The notes: generated by a model not told the origin, from the letters alone. A DNA stretch of 58,751 nucleotides from JABWBD01 sp040768665 (GCA_040768665.1 JAXGMN010000065.1:1-58751); one strand, 5' to 3'; numbered from the stretch's first letter, positions 8,667 to 19,200 are shown. Numbers and translations are program-made.

Positions 8667-10031
8667 ATGCAAAGACATTTCTTAGCTTCCATGACGGCGG
8701 CGTTGATTCTCTGTCTGAGCGCCGGCGCTCTCCACTCGCGTGCCGACCAGGCGAAAGAGCCCGGGCCGCTGCGGGTTGGCATCGCCCGCGCCGACATCAC
8801 GCCTGAAGGGCCGGTGTGGATGCGCGGCTTCGCCGCTCGCAAAAAGCCTTCCGAAGGCGTGTATCGAGGTATCCAGGCGCAGTGTGTGGTCTTCGACAAC
8901 GGCCAGACGCGGGTGGCGCTGATCGCCCTCGACCTGTGCGCCCTGAGCTATCACCAATTGCGCAGGTTGCGCGAGGCCGCCGAAGCCTGTGGGATTCCTC
9001 AACAACACCTCATGGTCAACTGCTCGCATTCCCACTACGGGCCGCACATGGGGAGCATCGAGCCGCACGCGAAAAACCCGGAACACAACGCCCTGTTTAC
9101 GGAGCGCACCCAGCCGCTATTTGACGCGGCCGTGAACGACTTGCAGCCGGCCGTGCTCGAGTACACAGTCGGCTCCAGCACCATGGCGATCAATCGCCGA
9201 CAGCTTAACGAAGAGGGCAAGTGCATCGGAATGCGCCCCGAACCCCGCAAGCAAATCGACCCCGACGTCCCGATCCTGCGGGTATTGAACGCCGAGGGGC
9301 GGGTCCGAGCCGTCCTGTTCGGTTATGCCTGTCACCCCACAACAACTCCCGGGGCCAGCGAGCTGGGCTACATGATCGGCACCGACTACCCGGGTTATGC
9401 CCGCGACTGGGTCGCCGCGGCGTATCCTGATGCGGAGGCGGTTTTTCTGCAGGGCTGCGGCGGCGATATCAAGCCGCGGGCCGTGCTCCCCACGGGTGGC
9501 TTCGGGGCGGTGCTAGTCGAACAGAGCGACATGATGGTGGCCCTCGGACATGAGCTTGGCCGCGCGGTGGTCGCGGCCCTGGCCGTGCCGCCGCCGCTCG
9601 TGCCCGCCGATCGTCCCACCGACCCACGGGAGGCGATCACGAGCCCCGTTTCCTTGGGCGGCGCTGTTGAGCTGGTCAGCCTGCCTTCGAAAGAGGACCC
9701 GCAGAAGATGGCCGAGACTCCTTTCCACATGGGCGCGTGGCGGATCGGCGACGTCTACATTTTCGGCAGCCAGGGCGAGGTGCTCTCCAACATCGGACTG
9801 CGGATCAAACGCGAGCTGGCTGGCCTGCGCGTCTGGACCAACGGCTACACCCACTGGGGCGGAGGTTACGTCCCCGACGCCGCCTCCTACCTGGAAGGTG
9901 GCTACGAAATCAACACGACCGCCTTCGCCCCGCAAGCGGAGGATATCGTGGTCGGCACCGCGATTCGTCTTATCGAGCAGTTGCAGAGCGGCCCGGTTCA
10001 TACGGAGCCCATACCAGGGTGGTCTGAATAG
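8667..10031 (+). CDS. Neutral/alkaline ceramidase N-terminal-domain protein, exported
   Basis: This 454-residue protein has a signal peptide (MQRHFLASMTAALILCLSAG). The sequence then follows the neutral ceramidase N-terminal domain: GIARADITP at the mature start, a zinc-site-like NCSHSHYGPHMG (family form THTHSGP), and GYACHPTT in the middle. Neutral ceramidases hydrolyse the amide of ceramide using a zinc ion. Planctomycetes carry many short members with only this domain whose substrates are unknown, so the true substrate may be another amide such as an N-acyl sugar or lipid. It starts 75 bp after the WD40 gene on the same strand and is probably co-transcribed. Confidence 0.82.
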   Translation: MQRHFLASMTAALILCLSAGALHSRADQAKEPGPLRVGIARADITPEGPVWMRGFAARKKPSEGVYRGIQAQCVVFDNGQTRVALIALDLCALSYHQLRRLREAAEACGIPQQHLMVNCSHSHYGPHMGSIEPHAKNPEHNALFTERTQPLFDAAVNDLQPAVLEYTVGSSTMAINRRQLNEEGKCIGMRPEPRKQIDPDVPILRVLNAEGRVRAVLFGYACHPTTTPGASELGYMIGTDYPGYARDWVAAAYPDAEAVFLQGCGGDIKPRAVLPTGGFGAVLVEQSDMMVALGHELGRAVVAALAVPPPLVPADRPTDPREAITSPVSLGGAVELVSLPSKEDPQKMAETPFHMGAWRIGDVYIFGSQGEVLSNIGLRIKRELAGLRVWTNGYTHWGGGYVPDAASYLEGGYEINTTAFAPQAEDIVVGTAIRLIEQLQSGPVHTEPIPGWSE

Positions 10032-10201
10032 CGGAGGGATCTCCACCAACCAACTTGGGCAAGCGACTTGTGGTTTCGCTTACAGACGCCTGACCCGACG
10101 ACGAATTCGCGTCGTGCCCTCGGCCCTGCTGAAATACGACCTGCCTGATCCCGCCGGTCTTCTCGGCGACAAATTAACCGTGGAGTGGAGAATCAAGAAT
10201 C

Positions 10202-11368
10202 ATGGAGAATATCGCGAACGTTTGGCTGCAGGCCATTCTTGTTTCCGTGGTCGGCTTGCTGACCGGCCCGGGGTGTGCATGCTTGTTCGCCGAAGATTCA
10301 CCGGCGATCGATGAGAGCTATTTCGCCTACCCCTATGAGCGAGTCGTGGAGTACTACGTTATCGAGGCATGGCGCGGTCTGGATGAGCCCGTCCCGGCCT
10401 ACACGCCGGAAATGGTTGCCCGGCATACCGCACTGGTCGGCAAGCTGCCTTGGGTCGCGCCAACCGTGAGCGGCAACGAACAGATGGTCCTGGGACACAC
10501 TCCCGGTTGGCCCAAAAATCCCGACTACCCGAACGATCCGGAAATCCCGCCGCAGCCTATGTACGGCTATCAAATCACGGATCCCAGCGTGGATGGGCCG
10601 AAGATCAAAGTAGTTCTCGCTTCCGGGAATCATGCCACCGAGTTCACCGGCAACTGGGTGTTGGAGGGCATGGTGAACTTCCTGGCCGGCAGCGATCCAC
10701 GGGCGGTTTTCCTGCGGCGCAAGTGCGTCTTCTATGTCTACCCGGACGTCAATCCGGAGGGCCGCTACCAGGCCGTCCACCGAATCGATCTGAAGGCTGC
10801 ACCGGACCCGAATGCGGGAACCAATATGCGAAAACGGGGCAATCCCGAGTTGTACGCCGCTAAAGTGCGGGACCACAATCGGGTTTGGACCACGGTGGGC
10901 AAGTTTACGACCGTGGATACGATCACTGCGGCAATGGAGGAGGATACGGGCGGGCAGGCCGACTATCTCTGGGACATGCACGGTCCGCAGGAGCGCGCCA
11001 ACTGGCGTTCGCCCTGTATGGAAGCGCGTATCAACGACTATGCGACCGCTCTGATGAGCCGCGAGCCCGACGTGCTCCGTTGCGGCCCGCCGGGCAGCTT
11101 CAAGAAGAACGTGGCCGACGGCCCACCGGGCAAGCTGTCGTTGTGGGCAGCCAGCGACGAGGGGCTGAAGGTGACGTATCCCTACGTGTACGAGCCGGGC
11201 GGATGGACACGCGAGCGACTGCTGGAGAGCGGCCGCAACCTGGCCCTGGCGTTTCACGATGTCCTGGCAGCGAACAAGGCGGCCGAGGCGGAACTCCTCC
11301 GCCGCGCCGGCAACGCCGACAACGACGCCCGGCGGTTGGGGTTGCTCAAACAATTCCGCGGCGCCTGA
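10202..11368 (+). CDS. Zinc carboxypeptidase-like protein (M14-type fold), exported
   Basis: This 388-residue protein has a signal peptide ending near CLFAED. Metal-site motifs of M14 metallopeptidases are visible: His144 and Glu147 in GNHATE, the NPEGR substrate loop from Asn184, a DPNAGTNMRKRG segment in the arginine-binding region, and His260 in DMHG as the third zinc ligand. This suggests cleavage or amide hydrolysis of a small peptide or acyl-amino compound; the M14 fold also includes deacylases of the AstE/AspA type. It sits 170 bp after the ceramidase-like gene and belongs to the same exported enzyme set. The exact substrate cannot be read from sequence. Confidence 0.75.
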   Translation: MENIANVWLQAILVSVVGLLTGPGCACLFAEDSPAIDESYFAYPYERVVEYYVIEAWRGLDEPVPAYTPEMVARHTALVGKLPWVAPTVSGNEQMVLGHTPGWPKNPDYPNDPEIPPQPMYGYQITDPSVDGPKIKVVLASGNHATEFTGNWVLEGMVNFLAGSDPRAVFLRRKCVFYVYPDVNPEGRYQAVHRIDLKAAPDPNAGTNMRKRGNPELYAAKVRDHNRVWTTVGKFTTVDTITAAMEEDTGGQADYLWDMHGPQERANWRSPCMEARINDYATALMSREPDVLRCGPPGSFKKNVADGPPGKLSLWAASDEGLKVTYPYVYEPGGWTRERLLESGRNLALAFHDVLAANKAAEAELLRRAGNADNDARRLGLLKQFRGA

Positions 11369-11507
11369 TTGCCGCGGATCACGGTATGGAGCCCCTGCCG
11401 AACTGCCCCGGTGGCGTCATCCCACCGGTTCCTGAATCGCGCGGTCGAATACGCGACTTGACAATCCAGTCTGACAGCTCTTACGATCAGGCGCGAATAG
11501 CTCTTAG

Positions 11508-11604
11508 AGCCTATCCCAAAACCGTCGGGGACTGGCTCATTTTGCGGAGTCTTCGGAGCAAAATGTGCCTGTCCCCTTCTCCCCGCGAGGTTTTGGGATA
11601 CGCT
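11508..11604. mobile_element. 97-bp palindromic MITE, copy 1
   Basis: The element has terminal inverted repeats AGCCTATCCCAAAACC and GGTTTTGGGATACGCT, and an inner palindrome in which GGGGACTGGCTCATTTTGC pairs with GCAAAATGTGCCTGTCCCC around a short GGAGTCTTCG loop. A second 97-bp copy at 56403-56499 is nearly identical. This copy ends 35 bp before the start of the next gene and fills most of the 271-bp gap, so it may separate that gene's transcription from the upstream ones. No clear target-site duplication is seen. Confidence 0.8.
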
Positions 11605-11639
11605 CTTGGTCTTCCGTCGGTCGCATTCGGGAGGTGCTT

Positions 11640-13982
11640 ATGCGTTGGCTGGGAATCGTCTTTGTCACGTTTTGCTCAAGCTTTGCCGGGGTCTCCACGC
11701 GGCAGGCCGTCGCCGCCGACCGCGACCGTCTCGTCCTCGCTTGGGACGCAGAGTCGGCTTCCATGGCAGGCGCTCCTCGCGTCGCGGATGAAAGCGGCAG
11801 GGGGAATGATGGATCGTTCGTTGGAAACGTGAAGATCGGTCGCGAGCCGGCGCGACTGGAGTTGGACGGGAAATCCGCCGTCGTCGCCGAGCGGCCCATT
11901 CGTCCGGAGCACCTCAGCCTGGAAGCGGTTTTTCGCCTCGACCGCACACGAGGTCCGCTGCAGCTCGTCGTCACCACCCATCCGCCGAAGGTCCGCAAGA
12001 CGACGGAGGTCGTGGCGGGTAATTCTCGGCAGTGGTTCCTGCAGATCCGCGGCGAGCCGCCCCAGCAAGACGGCTACCTGGGGTTTCTCGAGTTCGGTAT
12101 TTTCGGTGAGGACGGCCAGTGGCATTCGCTGATGTCGGAGACCCGCCTGTCCAAAGGATGGCACCATGTGCTGGGTACGTTCGACGGCGAGCGGGTGCGG
12201 CTCTTTCTGAATGGCGTGGAGCAAACGCGGACGCGGTCGGGACGCTGCTGCACCTACCAGGGGCGGATCAACCGGCCGCCGGACTGCCTGATCAATCTGC
12301 CCGCCGTAGGCACGAACTCGCTGCAGAATCCGAACGGACTTGTGGGGGCCGTGGCACTCGCCCGCCTCTACGACCGGGCATTGAGCGACGAAGAGATCCG
12401 GGAGCACTTTGCAGGTGCGGCGGCCATGATCCCTGCGATTGCCGAACAGCCCGCCCGTCGCCGGCCCACGAAGCCGCCGTTCCACGTGCTCTATAGCAAC
12501 GACTTCACGAACACCGGCATCGTTACACCTTGGCACGCAAGAGGTGAGACATTTCATCCGGATCACCTGCGCGCATCGGTGCGCGAAGCTCGCGGAGCAG
12601 ACGTGCACCTGCTTCAGCCGGCGCACGGCGCCGTGCCCTGGTGGCCGAGCAAGCTGTATCCGCTCGAACAGCACCACGCGTGGTGGGCACGGCACTTCGG
12701 CGTCGACCCGGGCAGGCTGCGCTTCCCCGGCGTGCATCAGTATATTCTCGACGGCGGCGATCCGTTCCAGGACTTCGTGGACGAATGCCGAGCGACCGGC
12801 CAGGCGGCGTTCATCTCGATGCGGCTGAACGATACCCATCACCTCCACCATGCCGAGACGCCGGGTAATACTCAGGGCATCCATTCGATCAGCCGGTTCT
12901 ACGTGGAGCATCCCGAGTGGCGGCTGGGGGCCGTCGGCTCCGGGCTCGATTGGGCGGTTCCCGAGGTGCGCCAACGCATGTTCGCCCTGATCGAAGAGAT
13001 CTGTTCCAACTATGACCTCGACGGTTTCGAGCTGGATTTCATGCGGTTCCCCAACTTCTTCCGAGATGACGTACCGCTCGAAGAGCGAGCGGAGACGATC
13101 ACCCGGTTTGTCGCCGACGTGCGGGCATTGCTCGACCGGACCGCCAGGCCCGGCCGTCACCGCTGGCTCTGCGCCCGACTTCCTTGCCTCGTCGACATGC
13201 ATGCCGGCATCGGGATCGATCTGCCCTCGCTCGTGGACGCCGGTGTCGAGATGATCAACCTGTCTGCCAGCTACTTCACCTTCCAGGCCCACGATGTCGC
13301 GAGAATCCGGCGGCTCGTCCCCGATGCGGCACTCTACCTGGAGATGTGCCACTCCACGATGACCGGCGCGCGACTGACCACAACCGGCGGAGATAACTTT
13401 CTCTTCATGCGAACAACCGACCCGCAATATTTCACCACGGCCCATGTGGCCTATCGCCGCGGGGTGGACGGCATGAGCCTGTTCAACTTCGTCTACTACC
13501 GCGACCATGGCGTGGCCGGCCGCGGTCCCTTCAACGAACCGCCGTTCCACGTCTTGCCGCATCTGGCCGATCCCGCGTGGCTTGCCAGACAGCCGCAGTG
13601 GTACTTCCTTTCGGAGAACTGGTTTAGCGGCTCGGCGAGCCACCTGCCGGCCCGGTTCGAAAAGGGCGACGCCCGCACCTTCGAGTTGGACATGGCGCCG
13701 ACCGAGCACCAGTCGCGCGACGGGCTTTTCCGAATCATGGCTATTGAAGACATCTCGGATCGTCAATGGATGGTGAAAGTCAACGGGACAACCCTCGAGC
13801 GGACGGATTACGTGCCCAAGCCGCTGCCCCACCCGTATGAATCGGGCCTGGGGCAGCCTGGCGAGTATGCCTGCTTCCATTGCCCACGTGTGCTTGTCCG
13901 AGACGGCATCAACAAGATCGCGCTGATTCTCGAAGACGGCCCCCCGGTGACGGTGCGACATTGGGACCTGGTGCTGCCATAG
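11640..13982 (+). CDS. LamG-domain protein with a TIM-barrel glycosidase-like domain, exported
   Basis: I chose the ATG at 11640 because a GGGAGG precedes it by eight bases and a signal peptide follows directly (MRWLGIVFVTFCSS... to VAAD); the frame is open further upstream but through the MITE. The 780-residue product has a concanavalin/LamG-like domain (about residues 30-260, with GKSAVVAERPIRPEHLSLEA and a GWHHVLGTFDGERVRLFLNG core). A glycosidase-like TIM barrel follows (about 270-700) with the motif LDGFELDFMRFP, which resembles GH10-like/DUF-type putative glycosidases where acidic residues lie at strand ends. The C-terminal part may be another beta domain. It probably cleaves or binds an external polysaccharide. 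Confidence 0.72.
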   Translation: MRWLGIVFVTFCSSFAGVSTRQAVAADRDRLVLAWDAESASMAGAPRVADESGRGNDGSFVGNVKIGREPARLELDGKSAVVAERPIRPEHLSLEAVFRLDRTRGPLQLVVTTHPPKVRKTTEVVAGNSRQWFLQIRGEPPQQDGYLGFLEFGIFGEDGQWHSLMSETRLSKGWHHVLGTFDGERVRLFLNGVEQTRTRSGRCCTYQGRINRPPDCLINLPAVGTNSLQNPNGLVGAVALARLYDRALSDEEIREHFAGAAAMIPAIAEQPARRRPTKPPFHVLYSNDFTNTGIVTPWHARGETFHPDHLRASVREARGADVHLLQPAHGAVPWWPSKLYPLEQHHAWWARHFGVDPGRLRFPGVHQYILDGGDPFQDFVDECRATGQAAFISMRLNDTHHLHHAETPGNTQGIHSISRFYVEHPEWRLGAVGSGLDWAVPEVRQRMFALIEEICSNYDLDGFELDFMRFPNFFRDDVPLEERAETITRFVADVRALLDRTARPGRHRWLCARLPCLVDMHAGIGIDLPSLVDAGVEMINLSASYFTFQAHDVARIRRLVPDAALYLEMCHSTMTGARLTTTGGDNFLFMRTTDPQYFTTAHVAYRRGVDGMSLFNFVYYRDHGVAGRGPFNEPPFHVLPHLADPAWLARQPQWYFLSENWFSGSASHLPARFEKGDARTFELDMAPTEHQSRDGLFRIMAIEDISDRQWMVKVNGTTLERTDYVPKPLPHPYESGLGQPGEYACFHCPRVLVRDGINKIALILEDGPPVTVRHWDLVLP

Positions 13983-14209
13983 GTTTCGCGGATTTCTCGA
14001 AGAGCCGTCTCAGACAACCGAACCGAGCAACCCGGCCTGCAGGCATATGCCGTAGAGAAGACTGGCGAAACGCGTGCTCGGTGTCGGCATGGCCCGACGG
14101 TTCTTCCCCCTGACCGCAAGGAAGCAGTCGGCCGGCGTGCATGAACCTGGCCCTCACACCACGCTGGATTGCGGACACAAGGGTCGCCATGATATTTTTG
14201 GGCTGCCTC

Positions 14210-14238
14210 TTGTCAACGCAGCCACCCCCGTGTATGAA
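14210..14238 (+). promoter_or_regulatory. Possible sigma-70-type promoter of the amidohydrolase pair
   Basis: TTGTCA (14210-14215) and TATGAA (14233-14238) are separated by 17 bp and lie 39 bp before the GTG start at 14278. The fit to the consensus is moderate. The rest of the 295-bp gap between the two genes shows nothing else I can support. Confidence 0.35.
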
Positions 14239-14277
14239 AGGGCTGGGCCAATGCCGTATTCTGAGAGGAGTGCCAAC

Positions 14278-15192
14278 GTGCCAAATACTCGAATGACCCG
14301 ACGCGTGATGCTTTCGCAAACTGCCCGCGCCGCCGCGATCGGAGCCGTGGCCTGTGGCCTCAAGCCGCTTGGCGCCGCCGAGCCGCCCCCGGCTCGCGTG
14401 GTCGAAGGCGTTTGGGACGTGCATGGGCATTTGAGCGGCCCGGGCCTCAGCGGAACGCCGCGAGAGCGAATCGCGACGCTGCTTAAGTACGCGGATCGGA
14501 TGGGTATCGAACGCCTCGTCGTGTTCATGGGATATCCCTGGGCATACGACCCCTCGCCCGACGAGATGCGCCGCCAGAACGATCAGGTGCTTGAGGCAAT
14601 CCAGCACTCGCAAGGCCGGGCGCACGGGTTCGTCTATCTGAATCCGAACCATACGGACGCGAGCCTGGCTGAAGTCGATCGTTGCGTAGCCGACGGCCCC
14701 ATGATTGGCATCAAGCTGTGGGTCGCTCTGCGATGCTTCGACGAGCGGCTCGACCCGATCGTCGAGCGCGCCGTGGAGCTTGGCGTGCCGGTTCTCCAGC
14801 ACACCTGGTTCAAGATCACGGGCAACCTGCCCGGCGAATCCACCGCCTCCGACCTCGCCGCGCTGGCCGCGCGCCATCCGCGGGCGTCGTTCATCGCCGC
14901 CCACACGGGCGGAGAATGGGAACGGGGCATCCGGGCTATCCGCGCCACCCCAAACGTGACCGCGGAAATCTGCGGCGGTGATCCCACCGCCGGCTTCGTC
15001 GAAATGGCCGTGCGCGAGCTCGGCCCCGAGCGGGTCGTCTACGGCAGCGACTTCGCCGGGCGCAGCTTCGCCTCGCAGCTCGCCAAGGTCTACGGGGCCG
15101 AGATCTCCGACGCAGCCAAGCGGCTCATCCTCTCCGAAAACGCTCGACGCATGCTCCAGCCCATCCTTACCGCCAAGGGAACGAAATCATGA
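14278..15192 (+). CDS. Amidohydrolase-family protein with Tat-like signal (catalytic partner)
   Basis: The start is a GTG at 14278 preceded by GAGGAG with a seven-base gap. The N-terminus TRRVMLSQTARAAAIGAVAC is a Tat-like signal, so the protein is probably exported folded. The 304-residue enzyme is a TIM-barrel amidohydrolase (PF04909-like). All expected metal/active-site positions can be seen: His49 and His51 in WDVHGH, Lys146 in GIKLW, His175 in LQHTW, His209 in AAHTGG, and Asp258 in YGSD. Members hydrolyse or decarboxylate small cyclic or acidic compounds; the substrate is unknown. Its stop overlaps the next start by 4 bp (ATGA), a sign of coupled translation with a second amidohydrolase. 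Confidence 0.82.
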   Translation: MPNTRMTRRVMLSQTARAAAIGAVACGLKPLGAAEPPPARVVEGVWDVHGHLSGPGLSGTPRERIATLLKYADRMGIERLVVFMGYPWAYDPSPDEMRRQNDQVLEAIQHSQGRAHGFVYLNPNHTDASLAEVDRCVADGPMIGIKLWVALRCFDERLDPIVERAVELGVPVLQHTWFKITGNLPGESTASDLAALAARHPRASFIAAHTGGEWERGIRAIRATPNVTAEICGGDPTAGFVEMAVRELGPERVVYGSDFAGRSFASQLAKVYGAEISDAAKRLILSENARRMLQPILTAKGTKS

Positions 15193-15956
15193 TCGACGTC
15201 AACGTTCACCTCTCGCGCTGGCCGTTCCGCCGGCTCGCTTGTGATGAAACGCCCGGACTGGTTGAGAAACTCCAATCGTGCGGCATTGCGCAGGCTTGGG
15301 CGGGCAGCTTCGACGCGCTGCTGCACCGCGACGTCAACGGCGTCAACGCCCGGCTGGTCGATGAGTGCAAGCGGCATGGCGCGGGGGTGCTGATCCCGTT
15401 CGGCACCGTCGATCCAAAGTTCCCCGATTGGCAGGAGGACCTCCGCCGCTGCCACGAAGAGTACGGCATGCCGGGCATCCGCCTCTATCCCGGTTACCAC
15501 GGCTACACGCTCGACGACCCGGTTTTTGGCGAGCTACTGGCGATGGCCGAGCGCCGCAAGCTCATGATCCAGTTGGTCATTCGCATGGAAGACACGCGGA
15601 TGCAGCATCCGCTGATGCTCGTTCCGGACGTCGACGCAGCTCCCCTGGCCGATGTTGTCGCCAGCCACCCCAAACTCCGGCTGGTAATCCTCAATGGTCT
15701 GGGCTCGCTCCGGGGCAACATCCTCGCCGCGCTGGTCAAGTCGGGCAACGTCTACTTCGAGATCTCCAGGCAGGAGGGCGTCGGCGGCATCGCCAACCTA
15801 CTGGAGACCATGCCCTTGGAGCTGGTGCTCTTCGGTTCCCACGCTCCCTTCTTCGCCCTGGAATCATCCCTGTTGAAACTCCGCGAGTCCGAGTTGAACT
15901 CCGCCCAGCTCGAAGCGATCACACACGGAAATGCCAAGCGGGTGCTGCGCTCTTGA
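15189..15956 (+). CDS. Amidohydrolase-like protein lacking metal ligands (probable pseudoenzyme partner)
   Basis: This 255-residue protein has the amidohydrolase barrel pattern but no signal peptide. The positions that bind metal in its upstream neighbour are changed: Asn5 replaces the first His (DVNVH instead of DVHGH), Arg98 stands for the lysine (GIRLY), Gln129/Val130 replace the strand-5 His, Asn169 (ILNG) replaces the strand-6 His, and His218 (GSHAP) replaces the final Asp. It starts inside the stop codon of the upstream gene, so the two are made together and may form a heterodimer in which this chain is structural. If so, it may be exported with its Tat-signal partner. This is inference from motif loss and coupling. 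Confidence 0.78.
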   Translation: MIDVNVHLSRWPFRRLACDETPGLVEKLQSCGIAQAWAGSFDALLHRDVNGVNARLVDECKRHGAGVLIPFGTVDPKFPDWQEDLRRCHEEYGMPGIRLYPGYHGYTLDDPVFGELLAMAERRKLMIQLVIRMEDTRMQHPLMLVPDVDAAPLADVVASHPKLRLVILNGLGSLRGNILAALVKSGNVYFEISRQEGVGGIANLLETMPLELVLFGSHAPFFALESSLLKLRESELNSAQLEAITHGNAKRVLRS

Positions 15957-16105
15957 GTTTTGTGAACGTGTGGATTTGTGATGGGCGCAAGCAGGCATTC
16001 CCAATCACCGTCCCGGCCAAGTGGATCGCTCGATACGAATCGGGAAGCCCACCATGAATCTCCCTTTGCTCCCGGCAGCAACGTTGCTCGTTCCAGACGC
16101 AATTG

Positions 16106-16232
16106 ATGAACGCCGAACTGCGACGGAAGCAGGAGTTCGCCAAGCCCATCGAAATCGGGGCCGATGTCTGGGTAGGGGATGGGGCGATGATCTGCCCCGG
16201 CGTAACGATTGGGTCGAAGGCCGTCCTCCTCA
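16106..16232 (+). pseudogene. Fragment of a hexapeptide-repeat sugar O-acetyltransferase
   Basis: The plus-strand frame reads NAELRRKQEFAKPIEIGADV and on through WVGDGAMICPGVTIGSKAV. This matches the C-terminal part of LacA/Maa/NodL-type acetyltransferases (typical RN.EYGKPI.IGDNVWIGGGA..LPGVTIGD.AV). The frame then loses similarity about 10 bp before the stop codon of the giant gene on the other strand. No N-terminal half is visible upstream (15957-16105 holds no supported gene). It is a remnant left by a rearrangement or deletion at the 3' end of the giant gene. Confidence 0.65.
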
Positions 16233-16239
16233 AAACCCA

Positions 16240-19200
16240 TCACTCCCACCAAGCAAAGACCTCATCGATGCTGTTGATGTCATCGACCGTATTCCCCGTG
16301 GCGCTGTCCCGACGTTCAATCGCTTCGAAGCTACTGAGCCAGAGCGCCTGGGCCAGGTCTTCCAGCACCAGCCCTGCCAGTATGTCGTAGCCAGGCGGAT
16401 TTACTGCCGCGTCGGTCAGAACAGCTTTGTCGGCGGCCCCGTTGCCGAACGCGTTCACCTCGTGGAAGGATCGGGCGTGGTTGGCATAGGAGCCGGCTGA
16501 ATACGTGCCGGAGAGCCGAACTTCCGCCGGCGAGGCGGTGAGTTTCGCGCCGTTGGCATTGCCGTGCAAATTGGCAATGTCCAGGCCATACTGCGACTCT
16601 GCATAGACCTCGTCGAACAATCGGCCATAGAGCCGGTATCCGGGACCTTCCAGCGTCGAGAAGATCGGCCGTGCGGTGAACGTGTCCACTCCGGCCCGCG
16701 GGTCGTCCGGATCGGCCATATCGGAGAAGTGCGCGGTGTCAAACCCTCTGCCGCTGCTGAAGGCCTTGACCGACGGGAAACCAAGAGCCTTGTTGACGTA
16801 CCCCGGGCCGCTCATCGTTACCTGCTGCGGATCGCCTACCACGGTGTCGTCGTGGTCGGCGTACACCGAGTCTCCGAGTCTGATCTCGTCTGCGCTGTCG
16901 TTCACGTAAGCTCGCCGGACTTCCGTCGTGCCGAAGCCATGGATTGTGACACTGACGCCGTAGTCCGGCGCGTCGAGGCTCGCCTGCATCCGTCGCACGT
17001 CGAATTTGTCTGTGCCAGGACTGTCGCAAAGGAAGAGTTGGTCGAGAAGAGCCCCACCCCGGCCATAGCCAACGATCGTCTCGAACCCCAAGGCGATATG
17101 CCAGACGCTGCCCGAGCCGCTCAGGAAACGGACGACCGACGATTCCCGTCTGTCGTTGTACGGATTGACTTTCAGATAGTCGTTGAGCTGTGAACCGCGG
17201 ACGACGACCCTGTCGGTGCCGTTCTGCCCCAGTTCGGCATTGGCTCGCATCGTGCTGAAGCCTTGCACCTGGTGGAAGTACCCGTCTCCACGCATGCGGG
17301 CCCAGGTTGAGAAGTACTCCAAGAGGTCGTCCCCGTCCGAATCCTCGAACACGACCGTATCGCCGCCACCGTAGCCACGGGCGTAGATCGTCTCGGCCGT
17401 TACGTCGATCGACACGTTCTCCCCGGTCATCAGGCCCCAGCCGGGCCCGGCCGTGTAGGTCTCCTTCTCCCGAGAGCCCCAGATGGTCACCGTGTCGCCC
17501 GCGCCGCCGTCGTAATCGAAGGCTTCAACGTTCACCACATCGAGCGAGTAGTTTCGGCCGCGGAACGTACCGAGAGTCGGATAGAGCGTTGCGGTGTCGG
17601 CACCGGCGGCGCCGAGAAAATGCACCTCGTCGCGGCCTGCAGAGCCGTCGAACGAGAACAGGGCGGCCCCGTCCTGGGTGAACGGGTGCCTGAAATCCAC
17701 GATGAGCGTGTCCGCATCTTCCGAGCCCATAATTTCGAGCTCGGGGATAATGGTCAAGGGGGTCGTGAATACCACATTCCCGTTTACCGTGACCTCGATC
17801 CCATCCGCCTTCGTCACCAAGCAAAAGGTATCCGCGGAGCCGTCGCCCGCCTGGCTCCCGGCACTGATAACAAGTCGGAGCGGCATGACGGTTACCACCA
17901 CCACGGCTTCATTGGCCCCGCCCTTGCCGTCGCTCACGGCGTAGCTGAAGCTGTCGTCACCGATAAAACCATCAGCCGGGGTGTAGAGGAGCGTACCGTC
18001 GCCGTTGTCGCTCACGGTTCCATGGGCGGGCTGTGTGAAGGAAATGATGCTCAACGAGTCGCCATCCGGATCGGAATCATTGGTGAGCACGGGAACCGTT
18101 ACAGGGATGCCCTGTAGAGTCCCCGCAGCATCATCGACCGCCACGGGCGCACGATTGCCCGCGGTCACGTTCACAGTTATCGTCTTAGCGATCGGATCGA
18201 GGTTCACGCCGCCATGGGCGGTGCCGCCATCATCCTGGACCCGGAAAGTGAACCACGCGTAGGGACTCCCGTAAACATCGGCCGCCGGGGTGAAGAGAAG
18301 TTTGCCGGCCGTAAGGTCGGCGAGGCTGATGGATTGGCCGGCTATCGCAGCGGCGCCGTTGTACGTGAGACTTCCCGTGTCGGGCAGCGAGGTGATCTCA
18401 ACAGCCAGGAAGTTGTCGGCGGGGATGTCGTTCGGATCGGTGAAGCCGAAGTCTGCCGCCGTGAACACGTAAGCCGTGTCCTCCAGGGTGGTGACGGTTG
18501 TGCTCGTGCCGACCGGAGCATCGTTGACTGGGGTGATGATGAGGTTCACGGTGGCTGTAGCCGTATCTCCATCCCCGTCACTGATTGTGTACTGAAAGCC
18601 GGCCGTTCCGCTGAAATTATGATCGGGTGAGAAGACCACGTTACCACTGGAATCCAGCACCGCACTTCCGTGGGTCGCGTCGCCCACACTGATCAGGACG
18701 AGTTCATCATCACCCACATCGCTATCGTTTGCGAGAAGAGCGGCAGGGGGAACCGTAAGCGATGTGTCTTCAGCGAGCGTGTACGCATCGTCAACAGCCA
18801 CGGGAGGAACATTGATGACTGCAATGCTCTTTTGCGCCGTTCCCACTGTGCCGTTATCATCCGTCACAACGAGGCCGGCCTCATAAGCACCATCGTCGTC
18901 AGGAGTGAACGTAAGGCCGGCCTCGGCGCCGGTTGCATAGACCGAACCGTTCTTCGTGACCGTCCAGGCATAGACCGGGGTTCCGACCGTGGGCACGTTG
19001 ACGGCTGCGTCAAGCGCGATCGATGCCCCTTCGGGGGAGCTTGTGCCCGAGAATCCGTTGATCGAAACGGGGCCTATCGCGGTCACCGTAATGGTATTGA
19101 CCGCGTCATACGTTCCGTCTTCGTCGATGGCTATCGAGCTGATGACGTATTGGTCGAGATCATCGGCATAGGTATGGACGGCCGTTGTCGGTGTCGGACG

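Noticed and set aside
11676..13961. Minus-strand frame of 761 codons opposite the LamG/glycosidase-like gene
   Set aside because: The plus strand encodes a signal peptide and clear domains; this frame has none.
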